64,000 bases of DNA from Actinomycetota bacterium (GCA_030838475.1 JAUZFP010000051.1:45799-109798), one strand, 5' to 3'. Positions 51,671-60,947 are shown, numbered from the stretch's first letter. Made by a program: numbers and translations. Notes: generated from the sequence alone by a model not told the origin.

Positions 51671-53368
51671 GTGACCTTCACCGCGCCCATCCAGCTGCCG
51701 GGACTCGCCCTCGACCACGAGTGGTATCGACGTGCGGTCTTCTATGAGGTGATGGTTCGCAGCTTCGTCGACAGCAACGGTGACGGGTCGGGTGACCTCG
51801 CCGGACTGATCTCTCGGCTGGACTATCTGCAGTGGCTCGGTATCGACGCGCTCTGGCTGCCGCCGATCTATGGGTCGCCGCTCCGCGACGGCGGATACGA
51901 CGTCTCGGACTTCCGCAGCATCCTGCCGGAGTTCGGAACGGTGGAGGAGTTTCGGGAACTGGTCCGTCGCGCGCACGAGCGCAACATGCGAATCATCATC
52001 GACTATCCGATCAACCACACGTCGGACGCGCACGAGTGGTTCCAGCAATCTCGGGCGGATCCGGATGGCCCATACGGCGACTACTACGTCTGGAGCGACA
52101 CCGACGAGAAGTACCCGAATATCCGGGTCATCTTCGTTGACACGGAGGAATCCAACTGGGCATTCGACCCGGTGCGTCGCCAGTTCTTCTTCCACCGCTT
52201 CTTCTCCCACCAGCCCGACCTGAATTTCGAGAACCCGGCCGTTCGCGAGGAGGTCCTCGGGATTATTCGGTTCTGGCTCGACATGGGCGTCGACGGCATC
52301 CGGTTGGATGCGATTCCGTACCTCTTCGAGAGCGAGGAAGGCAACGGCGAGGGTGAGCCACAGACGCACGAATTCCTTCGCGAGATCCGGGCGATGCTCG
52401 ATCGCGACTACCCGGGGCGCATCCTCATCGCTGAGGCGAACCAGTGGCCACAGGAGGTGCTGTCGTTCTTCGGGACCGAGGAGGAGCCGGAGTGCCACAT
52501 GGCGTTCGACTTCCCCGTCATGCCCCGTATCTTCTACTCGCTTCGGGCCCAGCAGGCCGGTGAGCTGGTGAGAATCCTGTCGGAGACGACGGATGTCCCG
52601 CCGGGCGCCGGTTGGGGTGTCTTCCTGCGCAACCACGACGAACTGACACTCGAGATGGTCTCCGAGGAGTACCGCCAGGCGATGTACGGCTGGTACGCCT
52701 ACGACCCGCGGATGCGCTCCAACATCGGCATCCGTCGTCGCCTCGCTCCCCTGCTCGACAACTCGCGCGCGGAACTCGAACTCGCACACGCGCTCCTGTT
52801 CGCGCTCAAGGGCAGCCCGTTTCTTTACTACGGCGACGAGATCGGGATGGGCGACAACATCTGGCTGCCCGACCGGGACAGCTCGCGTACGCCGATGCAG
52901 TGGAATCCCGACCGCAATGCCGGCTTCTCGAGTGCCGACCCCGGCAAGCTCTACTCCCCCGTTGTGCAATCGCTGGTCTACAACTACTCGCTGGTCAACG
53001 TCGAATCGCAGCTCGCGCAGTCGCGTTCACTCCTGCACTGGATCCGCAACGTCGTGCACGTACGGAAGGCGCATCCCGCCTTCGGACTGGGCAGCCTCAC
53101 GATGCTGCAGACCAACCACGAATCGGTGCTCGCTTTTGTTCGCGACTATCAGGGTTCAGGGACGCAGTTCGGGGATGCGCCGGAGAAGATCCTGTGCGTC
53201 TTCAGCTTCTCGCATAACCCGGTGTCCGTGACGGTCTCGGCGGAGTCCCTGGCCGGCTCCTCCCTCGCCGACCTGTTTGGTGGCGGAGCATTCCCGCCGG
53301 TCGGCGCGGACGGTTCGCTCACTCTCACGCTCGGCACGCAGGACTTCTTCTGGCTGAGAGTCGACTGA
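51671..53368 (+). CDS. treS: Trehalose synthase (maltose alpha-D-glucosyltransferase), GH13
   Basis: A 565-residue GH13 enzyme of the TreS type, which interconverts maltose and trehalose. The alpha-amylase catalytic triad is Asp213 (GIRLDA), Glu255 (LIAEAN) and Asp323 (RNHDE). FYEVMVRSFVDSNGDGSGD and HEWYRRAVFYE at the start and EMVSEEYR after the third acid are typical of TreS. No maltokinase domain is fused. GTG 51671 follows TAGACT with a seven-base gap. It may link trehalose to the glycogen genes glgM/glgC at 56451-58919. Confidence 0.88.
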   Translation: MTFTAPIQLPGLALDHEWYRRAVFYEVMVRSFVDSNGDGSGDLAGLISRLDYLQWLGIDALWLPPIYGSPLRDGGYDVSDFRSILPEFGTVEEFRELVRRAHERNMRIIIDYPINHTSDAHEWFQQSRADPDGPYGDYYVWSDTDEKYPNIRVIFVDTEESNWAFDPVRRQFFFHRFFSHQPDLNFENPAVREEVLGIIRFWLDMGVDGIRLDAIPYLFESEEGNGEGEPQTHEFLREIRAMLDRDYPGRILIAEANQWPQEVLSFFGTEEEPECHMAFDFPVMPRIFYSLRAQQAGELVRILSETTDVPPGAGWGVFLRNHDELTLEMVSEEYRQAMYGWYAYDPRMRSNIGIRRRLAPLLDNSRAELELAHALLFALKGSPFLYYGDEIGMGDNIWLPDRDSSRTPMQWNPDRNAGFSSADPGKLYSPVVQSLVYNYSLVNVESQLAQSRSLLHWIRNVVHVRKAHPAFGLGSLTMLQTNHESVLAFVRDYQGSGTQFGDAPEKILCVFSFSHNPVSVTVSAESLAGSSLADLFGGGAFPPVGADGSLTLTLGTQDFFWLRVD

Positions 53369-53422
53369 CGGCGGGAGGGCGCCTCGCGCTCGCTGTCGCC
53401 CGCTGGTCGTAGGGTTTCCTGC

Positions 53423-54112
53423 ATGAGCAACTCCTGGTTTGACACTCTCGGCGTATTCGATCTCGAGACGACGGGCATCGATGTCGAAACCAGCCGAATT
53501 GTGTCCGCCCATGTTGGGGTACTGAATCCCACCGGCGAACTCGTCGAGGAGTGGAATTGGCTCGCGGATCCCGGCGTCGAGATTCCCGCCGGTGCGAGCG
53601 ACGTTCACGGCATCACGACGGAGCGGGCCCGGGCGGAGGGGCGCCCCGCACGCGAGGTAGTTCAGGAGATCATCGAGGTTTTGACCTCGCTGTTCGCCCG
53701 CGGACTCGCCGTCACCATCTACAACGCGCCGTACGACCTGAGCCTGCTGCACTTCGAGGCGCTACGGTACGACCTCGAACCGCTCACCGAACCGGCTCCC
53801 ATCATCGACCCTCTCGTCCTCGATCGTGTCGTCGACAAGTGGCGCAAGGGCAAGCGCACACTGGAGGTGGCGGCCGTCGTGTACGGCGTCGACCTCGTGG
53901 ACGCGCACGATGCCAGCGCGGACGCGGTCGCCGCTGGTCGGGTCGCGCAGGCCATGGCACGACTCCACCCGGAGATTCTCGACATCGAGGGAACCCTGCT
54001 GCACGCACAACAAATTGCGTGGTGCGCGGAGCAGTCCGCGGATTTCCAGGACTACATGCGCAGAACCCACAACCCGGAGTTCACGACCTCGGGCCTGTGG
54101 CCCGTCCGCTGA
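53423..54112 (+). CDS. DEDDh 3'-5' exonuclease (DnaQ-like)
   Basis: A 229-residue exonuclease with Exo I FDLETTG (residues about 10-16, Asp and Glu), Exo II with YNAPYDLSLL (Asp) and Exo III with DAHDASADAVAAGRV (His and Asp). It is the epsilon-like nuclease fold without extra domains, so it may act in repair or RNA trimming rather than being the replicative epsilon. TAGGGT (53410-53415) is seven bases before ATG 53423. It follows treS after 54 bases. Confidence 0.9.
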   Translation: MSNSWFDTLGVFDLETTGIDVETSRIVSAHVGVLNPTGELVEEWNWLADPGVEIPAGASDVHGITTERARAEGRPAREVVQEIIEVLTSLFARGLAVTIYNAPYDLSLLHFEALRYDLEPLTEPAPIIDPLVLDRVVDKWRKGKRTLEVAAVVYGVDLVDAHDASADAVAAGRVAQAMARLHPEILDIEGTLLHAQQIAWCAEQSADFQDYMRRTHNPEFTTSGLWPVR

Positions 54113-54163
54113 CACGCTCCCGTTCGGGTTTGTTCTTGTGAGCTGGTCGCGCATACTGGCGGG

Positions 54164-55279
54164 GTGACCTCCGCTAGAACGCGCGGCCTGTTGGCGCTCA
54201 CCTCGGCTCTCGCGGTTGTGGCGATGGGTGCGGCCGTTCCGGTGTCATCATCCGTCGCAGCCGTGCCCACGGTGTCGCTGCCGCCCACCGGCGCCGGGAT
54301 CGATATTTCGTTCCCGCAGTGCCTGGGGACCTCGCACGTGGACTTCCCCACGAACATCCCGTTCGCCGTGATCGGTGTCAACGGGGGAAGCGCGAACAAC
54401 AGCAATCCGTGCTTCTCGAGTGAATACAACTCCGCCTTCCTGCTGTCCGGTAAGACCGATCAGCCCCACGTCTCCGTGTACGTCAATACCGGGAATCCCG
54501 CGCTTGCCGGCGCGTGGTGGCCGAGTAGTGACCACACGCAGACCGGCACGAGCGTCGTGAACCCGAACGGTGTCTGCGAGAACCTCGCCGGAGCAGCGTG
54601 CGCCTATGTGTACGGCTATTCGATGGCGCAGGCCGACTACCGCAGGGTGAAGACGGCTCTCGTGCAAATACCTTCGATGTGGTGGCTCGATGTCGAGACC
54701 TCCAATACGTGGCAGCCGGACGTGGTCGCCAATGCGGCATCGCTTGAGGGCATGGTCGACTACTTTGAATCAAAACAGCTCGACGTTGGGCTCTACTCCA
54801 CGTCATACCAGTGGAACAAGATTGCCGGCGTTACCCCGGCGACGAGCAACCTTGCCGGGCTGCCCAGTTGGCTCGCCGGCACCACCTATTTCCGCGCCCC
54901 GGCCGCGTGCGAACGGAGCCCACTGACTCCGAATGGGCGCGTCGCAATGGTCCAGTACGTGATGCATCTGGACAACGATTACTCCTGCGGGCAGTTCACG
55001 TCGGCCACGGCAACCATTTCGCCCGCTGGACAGTCCGTCGTCGGAAACCAACTCACGGGAGTGAGCGGGAGGTGGGGGCCGACCGACGTCTCGTATTCGT
55101 ACCAGTGGAATCGCGAGGGGGCGGCAATACCCGGCGCTACGTCGAGCACCTACGTGACCGGAACTCTCGACGTGGGAACCCAGGTGACGGTGACAATCAC
55201 CGGTCTCGAGAGCGGGTACAGCGCAGCCTCAAAGACCAGCAACGCAGTTGCTGTCCTGGCGGCACTAATGCCGGAGTGA
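54164..55279 (+). CDS. Secreted protein with DUF1906-like glycoside hydrolase-type domain
   Basis: A 371-residue exported protein. A signal peptide (about residues 1-33, AVVAMGAAVPVSSSVAAV) precedes a TIM-barrel-like domain (about 40-275): GAGIDISFPQCLG, VIGVNGG, YVNTGNPA and MWWLDVETSNTW, which resemble DUF1906/GH25-like proteins. An immunoglobulin-like C-terminal module (about 285-360, GRWGPTDVSYSYQWNR) is common in Microbacteriaceae surface proteins. Enzymatic activity is not established. CATACT (54152-54157) is six bases before GTG 54164. Confidence 0.8.
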   Translation: MTSARTRGLLALTSALAVVAMGAAVPVSSSVAAVPTVSLPPTGAGIDISFPQCLGTSHVDFPTNIPFAVIGVNGGSANNSNPCFSSEYNSAFLLSGKTDQPHVSVYVNTGNPALAGAWWPSSDHTQTGTSVVNPNGVCENLAGAACAYVYGYSMAQADYRRVKTALVQIPSMWWLDVETSNTWQPDVVANAASLEGMVDYFESKQLDVGLYSTSYQWNKIAGVTPATSNLAGLPSWLAGTTYFRAPAACERSPLTPNGRVAMVQYVMHLDNDYSCGQFTSATATISPAGQSVVGNQLTGVSGRWGPTDVSYSYQWNREGAAIPGATSSTYVTGTLDVGTQVTVTITGLESGYSAASKTSNAVAVLAALMPE

Positions 55280-55304
55280 GTCGTTACTTACCACTGCGCC
55301 TTTT

Positions 55305-55553
55305 TTACTTACTAAAGCCCTTGTAACGCGAGTTGAACTTCTCGACGCGACCGGCGGAGTCGAGGATGCGCTGCTTGCCGGTGTAGAACGGGTGCGAGGC
55401 GGAGGAGATCTCGACGTCGATGACCGGGTAGGTCGCTCCGTCGAGCTCGATCGTCTTGTCGCTGGTTGCGGTCGAACGCGTCAGGAAGGTCTCACCGGAC
55501 GCGAGGTCGCGGAAAACGATCGGCGCGTAGTCGGGGTGAATGTCTGACTTCAT
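55305..55553 (-). CDS. rpmE2: 50S ribosomal protein L31 type B
   Basis: An 82-residue L31 of the zinc-independent (C-minus) type: [20 protein letters not shown] at the start, [17 protein letters not shown] and a basic end. It has none of the four Cys of zinc-binding L31, so it would be the form used when zinc is scarce or the only L31; the other copy is not in the window. AAGGA lies upstream of ATG 55553. The 102-base upstream region contains no zinc-uptake-regulator box that I can recognise. Confidence 0.95.
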   Translation of the reverse strand: MKSDIHPDYAPIVFRDLASGETFLTRSTATSDKTIELDGATYPVIDVEISSASHPFYTGKQRILDSAGRVEKFNSRYKGFSK

Positions 55554-55655
55554 GGCGAATCCTTGAGTTTGAGTAGAGAGAAAGTTCCTGTGGCGAGGGC
55601 CTAAAGCCTTCAGAGCCGACTAGTTAGCTTATCAGGTCGAGACAGGGTGGTCGAG

Positions 55656-56438
55656 TCAGGTTGCCTGCGCGGCAAATCGACCCTTCGACGACGACAGCTC
55701 AAGCGGAATCCCGAACGTCTTGCTCAGCTTTTTCGCCGTGACCACGTCGTCGAGCTTGCCCTCGGACACGACCTTGCCGTCGGCGAGCAGGAGCGCATGC
55801 GTGAACCCGCGGGGAATCTCCTCGACGTGGTGAGTCACCATGACCATCGCCGGGGCGCTCTTTGACTTTGCGAAGCCGCTCAGCAGCTGAAGCAACTCTT
55901 CACGCGACCCGAGGTCGAGACTTGCGGCCGGCTCGTCCAGCAGCAGAAGCTCCGGATCGGTCATGACGGCCCGAGCGATCAGTACGCGCTTCTGCTCGCC
56001 GTCGCTCAGCCCGCCGAAGGTGCGATCGGCGAAGGCTTCGAGCTTCCACTCCCCCAGAACCCGCTGAGCTCTCGCGAGGTCGACGTCCTCGTACTCCTCA
56101 TTCCATCGACCCGTGACCGAGTATGCGGCTGTCATGACGACGTTCAGCACGGTCTCATTGCCGGGGATCCGGCGACTCATCGCTGAGGAGACGAATCCGA
56201 TACGGGGCCGAAGATCGAAGATGTCGACGGCTCCCATGCGCTCGTCCAGCAGGACCGCTTTGCCGGAAGACGGATGAATCAGGGCCGCGGCAATCTGGAG
56301 AAGCGTCGTCTTGCCCGCTCCGTTCGGGCCCAAAATGACCCAGCGCTCCGAACCGTCGACGGTCCAGGAGAGCTTGTCGAGGATCGTGTTGCCGTCGCGG
56401 ACGATCGACACATCGGTGAGCTGGAGGACGCTTGCCAT
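55656..56438 (-). CDS. ABC transporter ATP-binding protein
   Basis: A 260-residue ABC ATPase. Walker A is GPNGAGKTT (about 38-46), the Q-loop region is VSSAMSRRIPG, the signature is LSDGEQKR (variant of LSGGQ), Walker B is LLLLDEPAAS and the H-loop is VTHHVEEIPRG. The overall pattern resembles ModF/PhrA-like single ATPases. No permease is adjacent, so the transported substrate is unknown. It is 12 bases downstream of glgM on the same strand, possibly one transcript. Confidence 0.87.
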   Translation of the reverse strand: MASVLQLTDVSIVRDGNTILDKLSWTVDGSERWVILGPNGAGKTTLLQIAAALIHPSSGKAVLLDERMGAVDIFDLRPRIGFVSSAMSRRIPGNETVLNVVMTAAYSVTGRWNEEYEDVDLARAQRVLGEWKLEAFADRTFGGLSDGEQKRVLIARAVMTDPELLLLDEPAASLDLGSREELLQLLSGFAKSKSAPAMVMVTHHVEEIPRGFTHALLLADGKVVSEGKLDDVVTAKKLSKTFGIPLELSSSKGRFAAQAT

Positions 56439-56450
56439 GGTTGTTCAAGC

Positions 56451-57635
56451 CTAGATCAGTGAGCTGTAGATCTCTTTCGTGCGCTGGGCGATGCGGTCCC
56501 AGCTGAACATGCTTTCGGCCCGAGCGCGCCCCGCGGTGCCCATCTTCTTCGCCAGTTTCGGATTCAAGACGACGACGGTCAGCGTTGCAGCGAGGTCCGC
56601 GACGAATTTGTCGGGGTCGAGAGGAGTGCCTGTGCCGTCCGTCGCCTGCTCGATCGGGACGAGCCGACCCGTCACTCCGTCGACCACGACCTCCGGGATT
56701 CCCCCGGTGGCGGTTCCCACGACCGGGATGCCGCAGGCCATCGCCTCGAGGTTCACGATGCCGAGCGGCTCGTAGATGGATGGGCACACAAACGTGGTCG
56801 CGCTGGTCAGCACGGCGCGCAACTCCGTCTGTCCGAGCAGGCGATCGATCCAGATGACCCCGGTGCGCAGGAGCTGGAGGGCAGCGACGCCATCGCGGAC
56901 CTCGTCGAGGATCTCCGGGGTGTCCGGTGCGCCGGCGCACAGGACGAGCTGGACCTCGGGCGGTAGGAGCGCCGCAGCGCGCAGGAGGTACGGCAGCCCC
57001 TTCTGGCGGGTGATTCGACCGACGAACACCACCGACGGCCGGCCCGGATCGATGCCGAGTCCGCGGATGATCTCCTCGTCCGGGTTCGGTTTCCAGGCGT
57101 CGAGGTCAATGCCGTTGTAGACCACCTCAACGCGGGAGGGATCGAGGTCGGGATACGAGCGCAGGATGTCGCGGCTCATCCCCTCACTCACCGCGATGAT
57201 CTTCGCAGCGCCCTCGAACGCGGTCTTCTCCAGCCAACTAGAGAGCCGATATCCCCCACCGAGCTGCTCCGCCTTCCACGGCCGGAGCGGCTCAAGGCTG
57301 TGCGCGGTGACGACGTGCGGGATGCCGTAGAGCAGCGACGCGACGTGGCCGGCGGCGTTCGCGTACCAGGTGTGCGAGTGCACAACGTCGGCGCCCTCCA
57401 CGTCGCGGGCCATCTGCAGGTCGACCCCGAGGGTCGCCAGTGCGGGATTCGCGTTGGCGAGCTCGGGCGGCACAAGGTACGACGCAACGTCGGTTTCATC
57501 CCGCGGCATCCCGAACGCTCGGACCCGAACATCCACATCGTGCTTGCGAAGCGAGCGAACGAGCTCGGCGACGTGCACGCCGGCTCCCCCATAGACCTCT
57601 GGCGGATATTCACGGCTCAGAAGGTCGACTCGCAT
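56451..57635 (-). CDS. glgM: Glycogen synthase / alpha-maltose-1-phosphate synthase (GlgM type)
   Basis: A 394-residue GT-B glucosyltransferase of the actinobacterial GlgA/GlgM group. SREYPPEVYGGAGVHVAEL near the start binds ADP-glucose, VVHSHTWYANAAGH holds a catalytic-site His, and the donor half has FVGRITRQKG and PSIYEPLGIVNLEAMACG. GlgM makes maltose-1-phosphate from ADP-glucose for the GlgE pathway; classical glycogen elongation is an alternative. It is divergent from glgC, which supplies the substrate. TAGCGT (57642-57647) is six bases before ATG 57635. Confidence 0.88.
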   Translation of the reverse strand: MRVDLLSREYPPEVYGGAGVHVAELVRSLRKHDVDVRVRAFGMPRDETDVASYLVPPELANANPALATLGVDLQMARDVEGADVVHSHTWYANAAGHVASLLYGIPHVVTAHSLEPLRPWKAEQLGGGYRLSSWLEKTAFEGAAKIIAVSEGMSRDILRSYPDLDPSRVEVVYNGIDLDAWKPNPDEEIIRGLGIDPGRPSVVFVGRITRQKGLPYLLRAAALLPPEVQLVLCAGAPDTPEILDEVRDGVAALQLLRTGVIWIDRLLGQTELRAVLTSATTFVCPSIYEPLGIVNLEAMACGIPVVGTATGGIPEVVVDGVTGRLVPIEQATDGTGTPLDPDKFVADLAATLTVVVLNPKLAKKMGTAGRARAESMFSWDRIAQRTKEIYSSLI

Positions 57636-57641
57636 GGTTAG

Positions 57642-57674
57642 ACGCTAGTACAGCGCCCGGGCAGGTCATACTCT
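57642..57674. promoter_or_regulatory. Divergent leaderless promoters of glgM and glgC
   Basis: On the minus strand TAGCGT (57647-57642) is six bases before ATG 57635. On the plus strand TACTCT (57669-57674) is six bases before GTG 57681. Only 45 bases separate the start codons, so both -35 regions must overlap and the two genes are likely to be co-regulated or competing. Confidence 0.55.
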
Positions 57675-57680
57675 GGGGTC

Positions 57681-58919
57681 GTGGCGTCCAAGAAGATCTT
57701 CGGAATCGTACTTGCCGGTGGCGAGGGCAAAAGACTCATGCCCCTGACTGCCGATCGCGCCAAGCCGGCGGTGCCATTCGGCGGCGGATATCGTCTGATC
57801 GACTTCGCCCTGAGCAACCTGATCAACTCGGGACTGCGTCAAATTGTCGTCCTCACCCAGTACAAGTCGCACAGCCTCGACCGCCACGTTTCGCAGACCT
57901 GGCGACTGGACGGAATCACCAGCTCGTACGTCGCATCCGTGCCGGCCCAGCAGCGGCTGGGCAAGCGCTGGTTCGCCGGATCGGCGGACGCAATCCTGCA
58001 GAGCCTCAACCTGCTTCGGGATGAGCGGCCCGACATCGTGGTCGTGGTCGGCGCGGACCACGTGTACCGAATGGACTTCGCGCAGATGATCGATGCCCAC
58101 ATCGACTCGGGTGCGGGTGTCACCGTTGCGGCGATTCGCCAGCCGATCTCGCTCGCCGACCAGTTCGGCGTCATCGAGCTCGACAAGAAGGACCCGCGTC
58201 GCATCGCCGCCTTCATCGAGAAGCCGAAGAACGCGGTCGGTCTCGCCGATTCGCCGACGGAAGTTCTCGCCTCGATGGGCAACTATGTTTTCGACGCCAA
58301 CATCCTGATTGAGGCCGTGATCCGCGACGGCGACAATGCCGACTCCAACCACGACATGGGTGGCGATATCGTCCCGGACTTCGTGTCAAGGGGCGAGGCC
58401 GCCGTCTACGACCTCAACCTCAACGAGGTCCCGGGGTCGACCGAGCGCGACCGCTTCTACTGGCGCGATGTGGGAACGATCGACTCATTTTTCGATGCCC
58501 ACCAGGACCTGATCTCGGCACTCCCGATCTTCAACCTGTACAACCAGGACTGGCCGATCTTCAGCCAGCAGCTCAACTCCCCGCCCGCGAAATTTGTTCG
58601 TGACGCGAAGGGAAACCTCGGAACGACGATCGACTCGATTGTGTCCCTTGGCACGCTGATCTCCGGCGGACACCTCGAGCGAAGCGTCATCGGGTCCTGG
58701 TGTGTGGTGGACTCCGGGGCAACGGTGGTGGACACGGTCGTATTCGACCGGGTGCGGATCGGCGCTGACGCGGTCGTTCGACGAGCCATCCTCGACAAGG
58801 ATGTCGTCATCGGCGAGGGAGCGAAGGTCGGGGTCAACCACGATGACGATCGTTCACGCGGGTTCACTGTTACCGATAGTGGCATCACCGTTGTGGGTAA
58901 GGGTGTACACGTCGACTAG
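57681..58919 (+). CDS. glgC: Glucose-1-phosphate adenylyltransferase (ADP-glucose pyrophosphorylase)
   Basis: A 412-residue GlgC, which makes ADP-glucose from glucose-1-phosphate and ATP. The nucleotide motif is [14 protein letters not shown] (10-23), the Lys/Asp site [15 protein letters not shown], the Glc-1-P region FIEKP and NYVFD, and a left-handed beta-helix at the C-terminus ([10 protein letters not shown], then [12 protein letters not shown]). GTG 57681 follows TACTCT with a six-base gap. It is divergent from glgM, so substrate and product genes sit back to back. Confidence 0.94.
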   Translation: MASKKIFGIVLAGGEGKRLMPLTADRAKPAVPFGGGYRLIDFALSNLINSGLRQIVVLTQYKSHSLDRHVSQTWRLDGITSSYVASVPAQQRLGKRWFAGSADAILQSLNLLRDERPDIVVVVGADHVYRMDFAQMIDAHIDSGAGVTVAAIRQPISLADQFGVIELDKKDPRRIAAFIEKPKNAVGLADSPTEVLASMGNYVFDANILIEAVIRDGDNADSNHDMGGDIVPDFVSRGEAAVYDLNLNEVPGSTERDRFYWRDVGTIDSFFDAHQDLISALPIFNLYNQDWPIFSQQLNSPPAKFVRDAKGNLGTTIDSIVSLGTLISGGHLERSVIGSWCVVDSGATVVDTVVFDRVRIGADAVVRRAILDKDVVIGEGAKVGVNHDDDRSRGFTVTDSGITVVGKGVHVD

Positions 58920-58992
58920 GCTCGCGCCGAGCTGATTCTCGGCTCGTGAAATTTTCCGACGCACTCGATCTCGACCGAAGGCCACCGAACGC

Positions 58993-59631
58993 ATGGCGCG
59001 CTTCCTAGTAGTTCTCGACGTCGATTCGACGCTGATCGAGAACGAGGTCATCGAGCTCCTCGCCGAACGGGCGGGATCGCTCGCGGAGGTCTCCGCCATC
59101 ACGTTTCGTGCCATGAACGGTGAGCTCGACTTCGAGGAGAGCCTCCGTTCCCGGGTTGCGACGCTGAGGGGTCTCCCGGAGTCGGTGTTCGCGGCGGTCG
59201 GCGCGCAGGTGGTGGTGACCGAGGGGGTCACCGCGATGATCGCGGGCATCCAGTCTGCGGGCGGCCGGGTTGGTGTCGTATCGGGCGGATTTCACGAGGT
59301 CGTCGATCCCGTAGCGTCGCGCCTCGGGCTGAACTACTGGCGGGCGAATCGACTTGAGGTCGTCGACGGAAGACTCACCGGTGATCTCACCGGACCTATC
59401 ATCGACGCCGCGGCGAAGGCATCCACCCTTCGCGAGTGGGCCGAGGACTTCGGTGTGCCGCTTTCGCAGACTGTCGCCGTCGGTGACGGTGCGAACGATC
59501 TGCCCATGATGGCGATCACCGGACTGGCAGTTGGGTTCGACGCGAAGGCGCCGGTGCGCGATGAGGCGAACGTGATCATGGATCGCCGCGACCTCTCGCA
59601 GCTGCTGCCCCTGCTGGGGCTACGCGGCTAG
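58993..59631 (+). CDS. serB: Phosphoserine phosphatase SerB
   Basis: A 212-residue HAD phosphatase: motif I LDVDSTLIENEV (8-19), motif II VVSGGF, motif III Lys in APVRDEANV and motif IV VGDGANDLPMM. The active-site signature and the short size match single-domain SerB, the last step of serine synthesis; the N-terminal ACT domain of some homologues is absent. ATG 58993 has AAGG about ten bases upstream. It is followed after five bases by the convergent fabG stop. Confidence 0.9.
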   Translation: MARFLVVLDVDSTLIENEVIELLAERAGSLAEVSAITFRAMNGELDFEESLRSRVATLRGLPESVFAAVGAQVVVTEGVTAMIAGIQSAGGRVGVVSGGFHEVVDPVASRLGLNYWRANRLEVVDGRLTGDLTGPIIDAAAKASTLREWAEDFGVPLSQTVAVGDGANDLPMMAITGLAVGFDAKAPVRDEANVIMDRRDLSQLLPLLGLRG

Positions 59632-59636
59632 CTGCT

Positions 59637-60347
59637 TCAGTGGCCCATTCCCAGGCCGCCGTCGACGGGGATGACAGCGCCGGAGATGTAGGCCGCGTCG
59701 TCGCTGGCCAGCCAGGTGATGACCTTGGCGACTTCACTCGCGGTGGCGAATCTGCCCGCCGGGATCGACTTCTTGTAGTCGGCCTGGGTCTGGTCGGGCA
59801 GTTCGGATGTCATGTCGGTCTCGATGAACCCCGGCGCCACGACGTTCGCCGTGATCCCGCGTGAACCCAGCTCGCGCGTCACGGATCGGGCGAGTCCGAT
59901 GAGGCCGCTCTTCGATGCCGAATAGTTGACCTGGCCCGCGGATCCGAGCAGCCCAACGACACTCGACACGAGGATGATTCGACCGAACTTTGCCTTGAGC
60001 ATGCCTTTCGACGCCCGCTTCACAACGCGGAACGCACCCGCGAGGTTGGTGTCGACGACGGTCGTGAAGTCTTCGTCCGACATGCGCAGGAGGAGTGTGT
60101 CACGGGTGACGCCGGCGTTTGCCACGACAACCTCGATCGGCCCCAGCTTCTCCTCGATCTCGGCGAACGCGGTGTCGAGACTTTCGCCATCCGTCACATC
60201 CGCTCGCACGGTAAGTGCACCTGCGGGACCCTCGCCGGAACGGGCAGTCACCGCCACTTTGTGTCCAAGAGCCAGAAACTCTTCCGCGATCGCGTACCCG
60301 ATCCCTCGGTTGCCGCCGGTGACCAAAACGGTGCGCTGAGTCGTCAT
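59637..60347 (-). CDS. 3-oxoacyl-ACP reductase FabG-like SDR
   Basis: A 236-residue SDR with the cofactor motif TGGNRGIG (11-18), NAG (about 78-80), catalytic Ser in VSSVVG and YSASKSG with the Tyr-Lys pair about 142-146. The closing GGLGMGH end is typical of actinobacterial FabG/MabA. It reduces 3-oxoacyl-ACP with NADPH in fatty acid elongation. TAGGCT (60356-60361) is eight bases before ATG 60347. It is divergent from the DUF3099 gene. Confidence 0.88.
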   Translation of the reverse strand: MTTQRTVLVTGGNRGIGYAIAEEFLALGHKVAVTARSGEGPAGALTVRADVTDGESLDTAFAEIEEKLGPIEVVVANAGVTRDTLLLRMSDEDFTTVVDTNLAGAFRVVKRASKGMLKAKFGRIILVSSVVGLLGSAGQVNYSASKSGLIGLARSVTRELGSRGITANVVAPGFIETDMTSELPDQTQADYKKSIPAGRFATASEVAKVITWLASDDAAYISGAVIPVDGGLGMGH

Positions 60348-60396
60348 GGCTCACAAGCCTAATGTGCGGCAAAGGCGACGTAGGCTGGGGGTGACG

Positions 60397-60693
60397 ATGA
60401 AGAAGCAGCCGATCCAGTCCGCAACATCGCTCCCGCCTTCGCCCGACGCCGAGCGAAGAGTACGCATGCTCAAATACACCGCGGCGATGGTTCTTCGGCT
60501 CATCTGTTTCCTGGTTGCGGCCCTGTTCTATCAGACGCTCGGCTGGTGGACCCTGATCCCGATCGTTGGTGCGGTCATCCTGCCGTACATTGCGGTCGTC
60601 CTCGCCAACACGGTGATCCAGTCGAAGGTCACGCCGGTCGAGCGTCCCGGCAGCCTGGTTCCGGTCCCCCACTCGCACGGGGTGGACGGATGA
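60397..60693 (+). CDS. DUF3099 membrane protein
   Basis: A 98-residue protein with a polar start and two membrane segments (about residues 35-50 and 55-75): RRVRMLKYTAAMVLRLICF, then WWTLIPIVGAVILPYIAVVLAN. The pattern matches DUF3099, a small actinobacterial membrane family of unknown role, usually near fabG and SURF1. ATG 60397 has GGGGG upstream; GTG 60391 is an alternative. Its stop overlaps the next gene's start (ATGA). Confidence 0.85.
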   Translation: MKKQPIQSATSLPPSPDAERRVRMLKYTAAMVLRLICFLVAALFYQTLGWWTLIPIVGAVILPYIAVVLANTVIQSKVTPVERPGSLVPVPHSHGVDG

Positions 60694-60947
60694 TCGGCTC
60701 CGGCGCCCCCGAGGTCGGCGACGTCCCTACCTGTTCACGAGCCGGCTGCAGAAACGCGGCAACCGTGACCGTGAACTGGCGGAATCCGCACATCCATTCG
60801 CTCGATCGGGTCAAGGTCTGGCTGGCCTGCGACGAGCACTCCGCCTATCTGCACGACTACCTTGCCGCTCGTGACTTTCCCGTCGTGCTTGCCCCGCTTG
60901 GTACCCCGGTCGAATCGGTGCCATCGCCCGCGCCTGCCCTGAGCTGA
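60690..60947 (+). CDS. Small conserved Cys/His protein (85 aa)
   Basis: An 85-residue protein whose ATG overlaps the DUF3099 stop. It has CSRAGC near residue 16 and a later LACDEH, a possible zinc site (two Cys, one Cys, one His). VNWRNPHIHSLDRVKVW is the conserved core, and the end is Pro/Ala-rich. I recall relatives beside DUF3099 and SURF1 in other actinobacteria but not their function. It may be a small redox or metal-carrier protein related to respiratory assembly, which is speculation. Confidence 0.75.
   Translation: MIGSGAPEVGDVPTCSRAGCRNAATVTVNWRNPHIHSLDRVKVWLACDEHSAYLHDYLAARDFPVVLAPLGTPVESVPSPAPALS

Noticed and set aside
55280..55304. A TTTTTT run between the secreted protein and rpmE2
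   Set aside because: There is no GC-rich stem ahead of it on either strand.
58926..58943. A 6-base stem (GCCGAG/CTCGGC) after glgC
   Set aside because: It is too short and is not followed by a T run, so I do not call a terminator.
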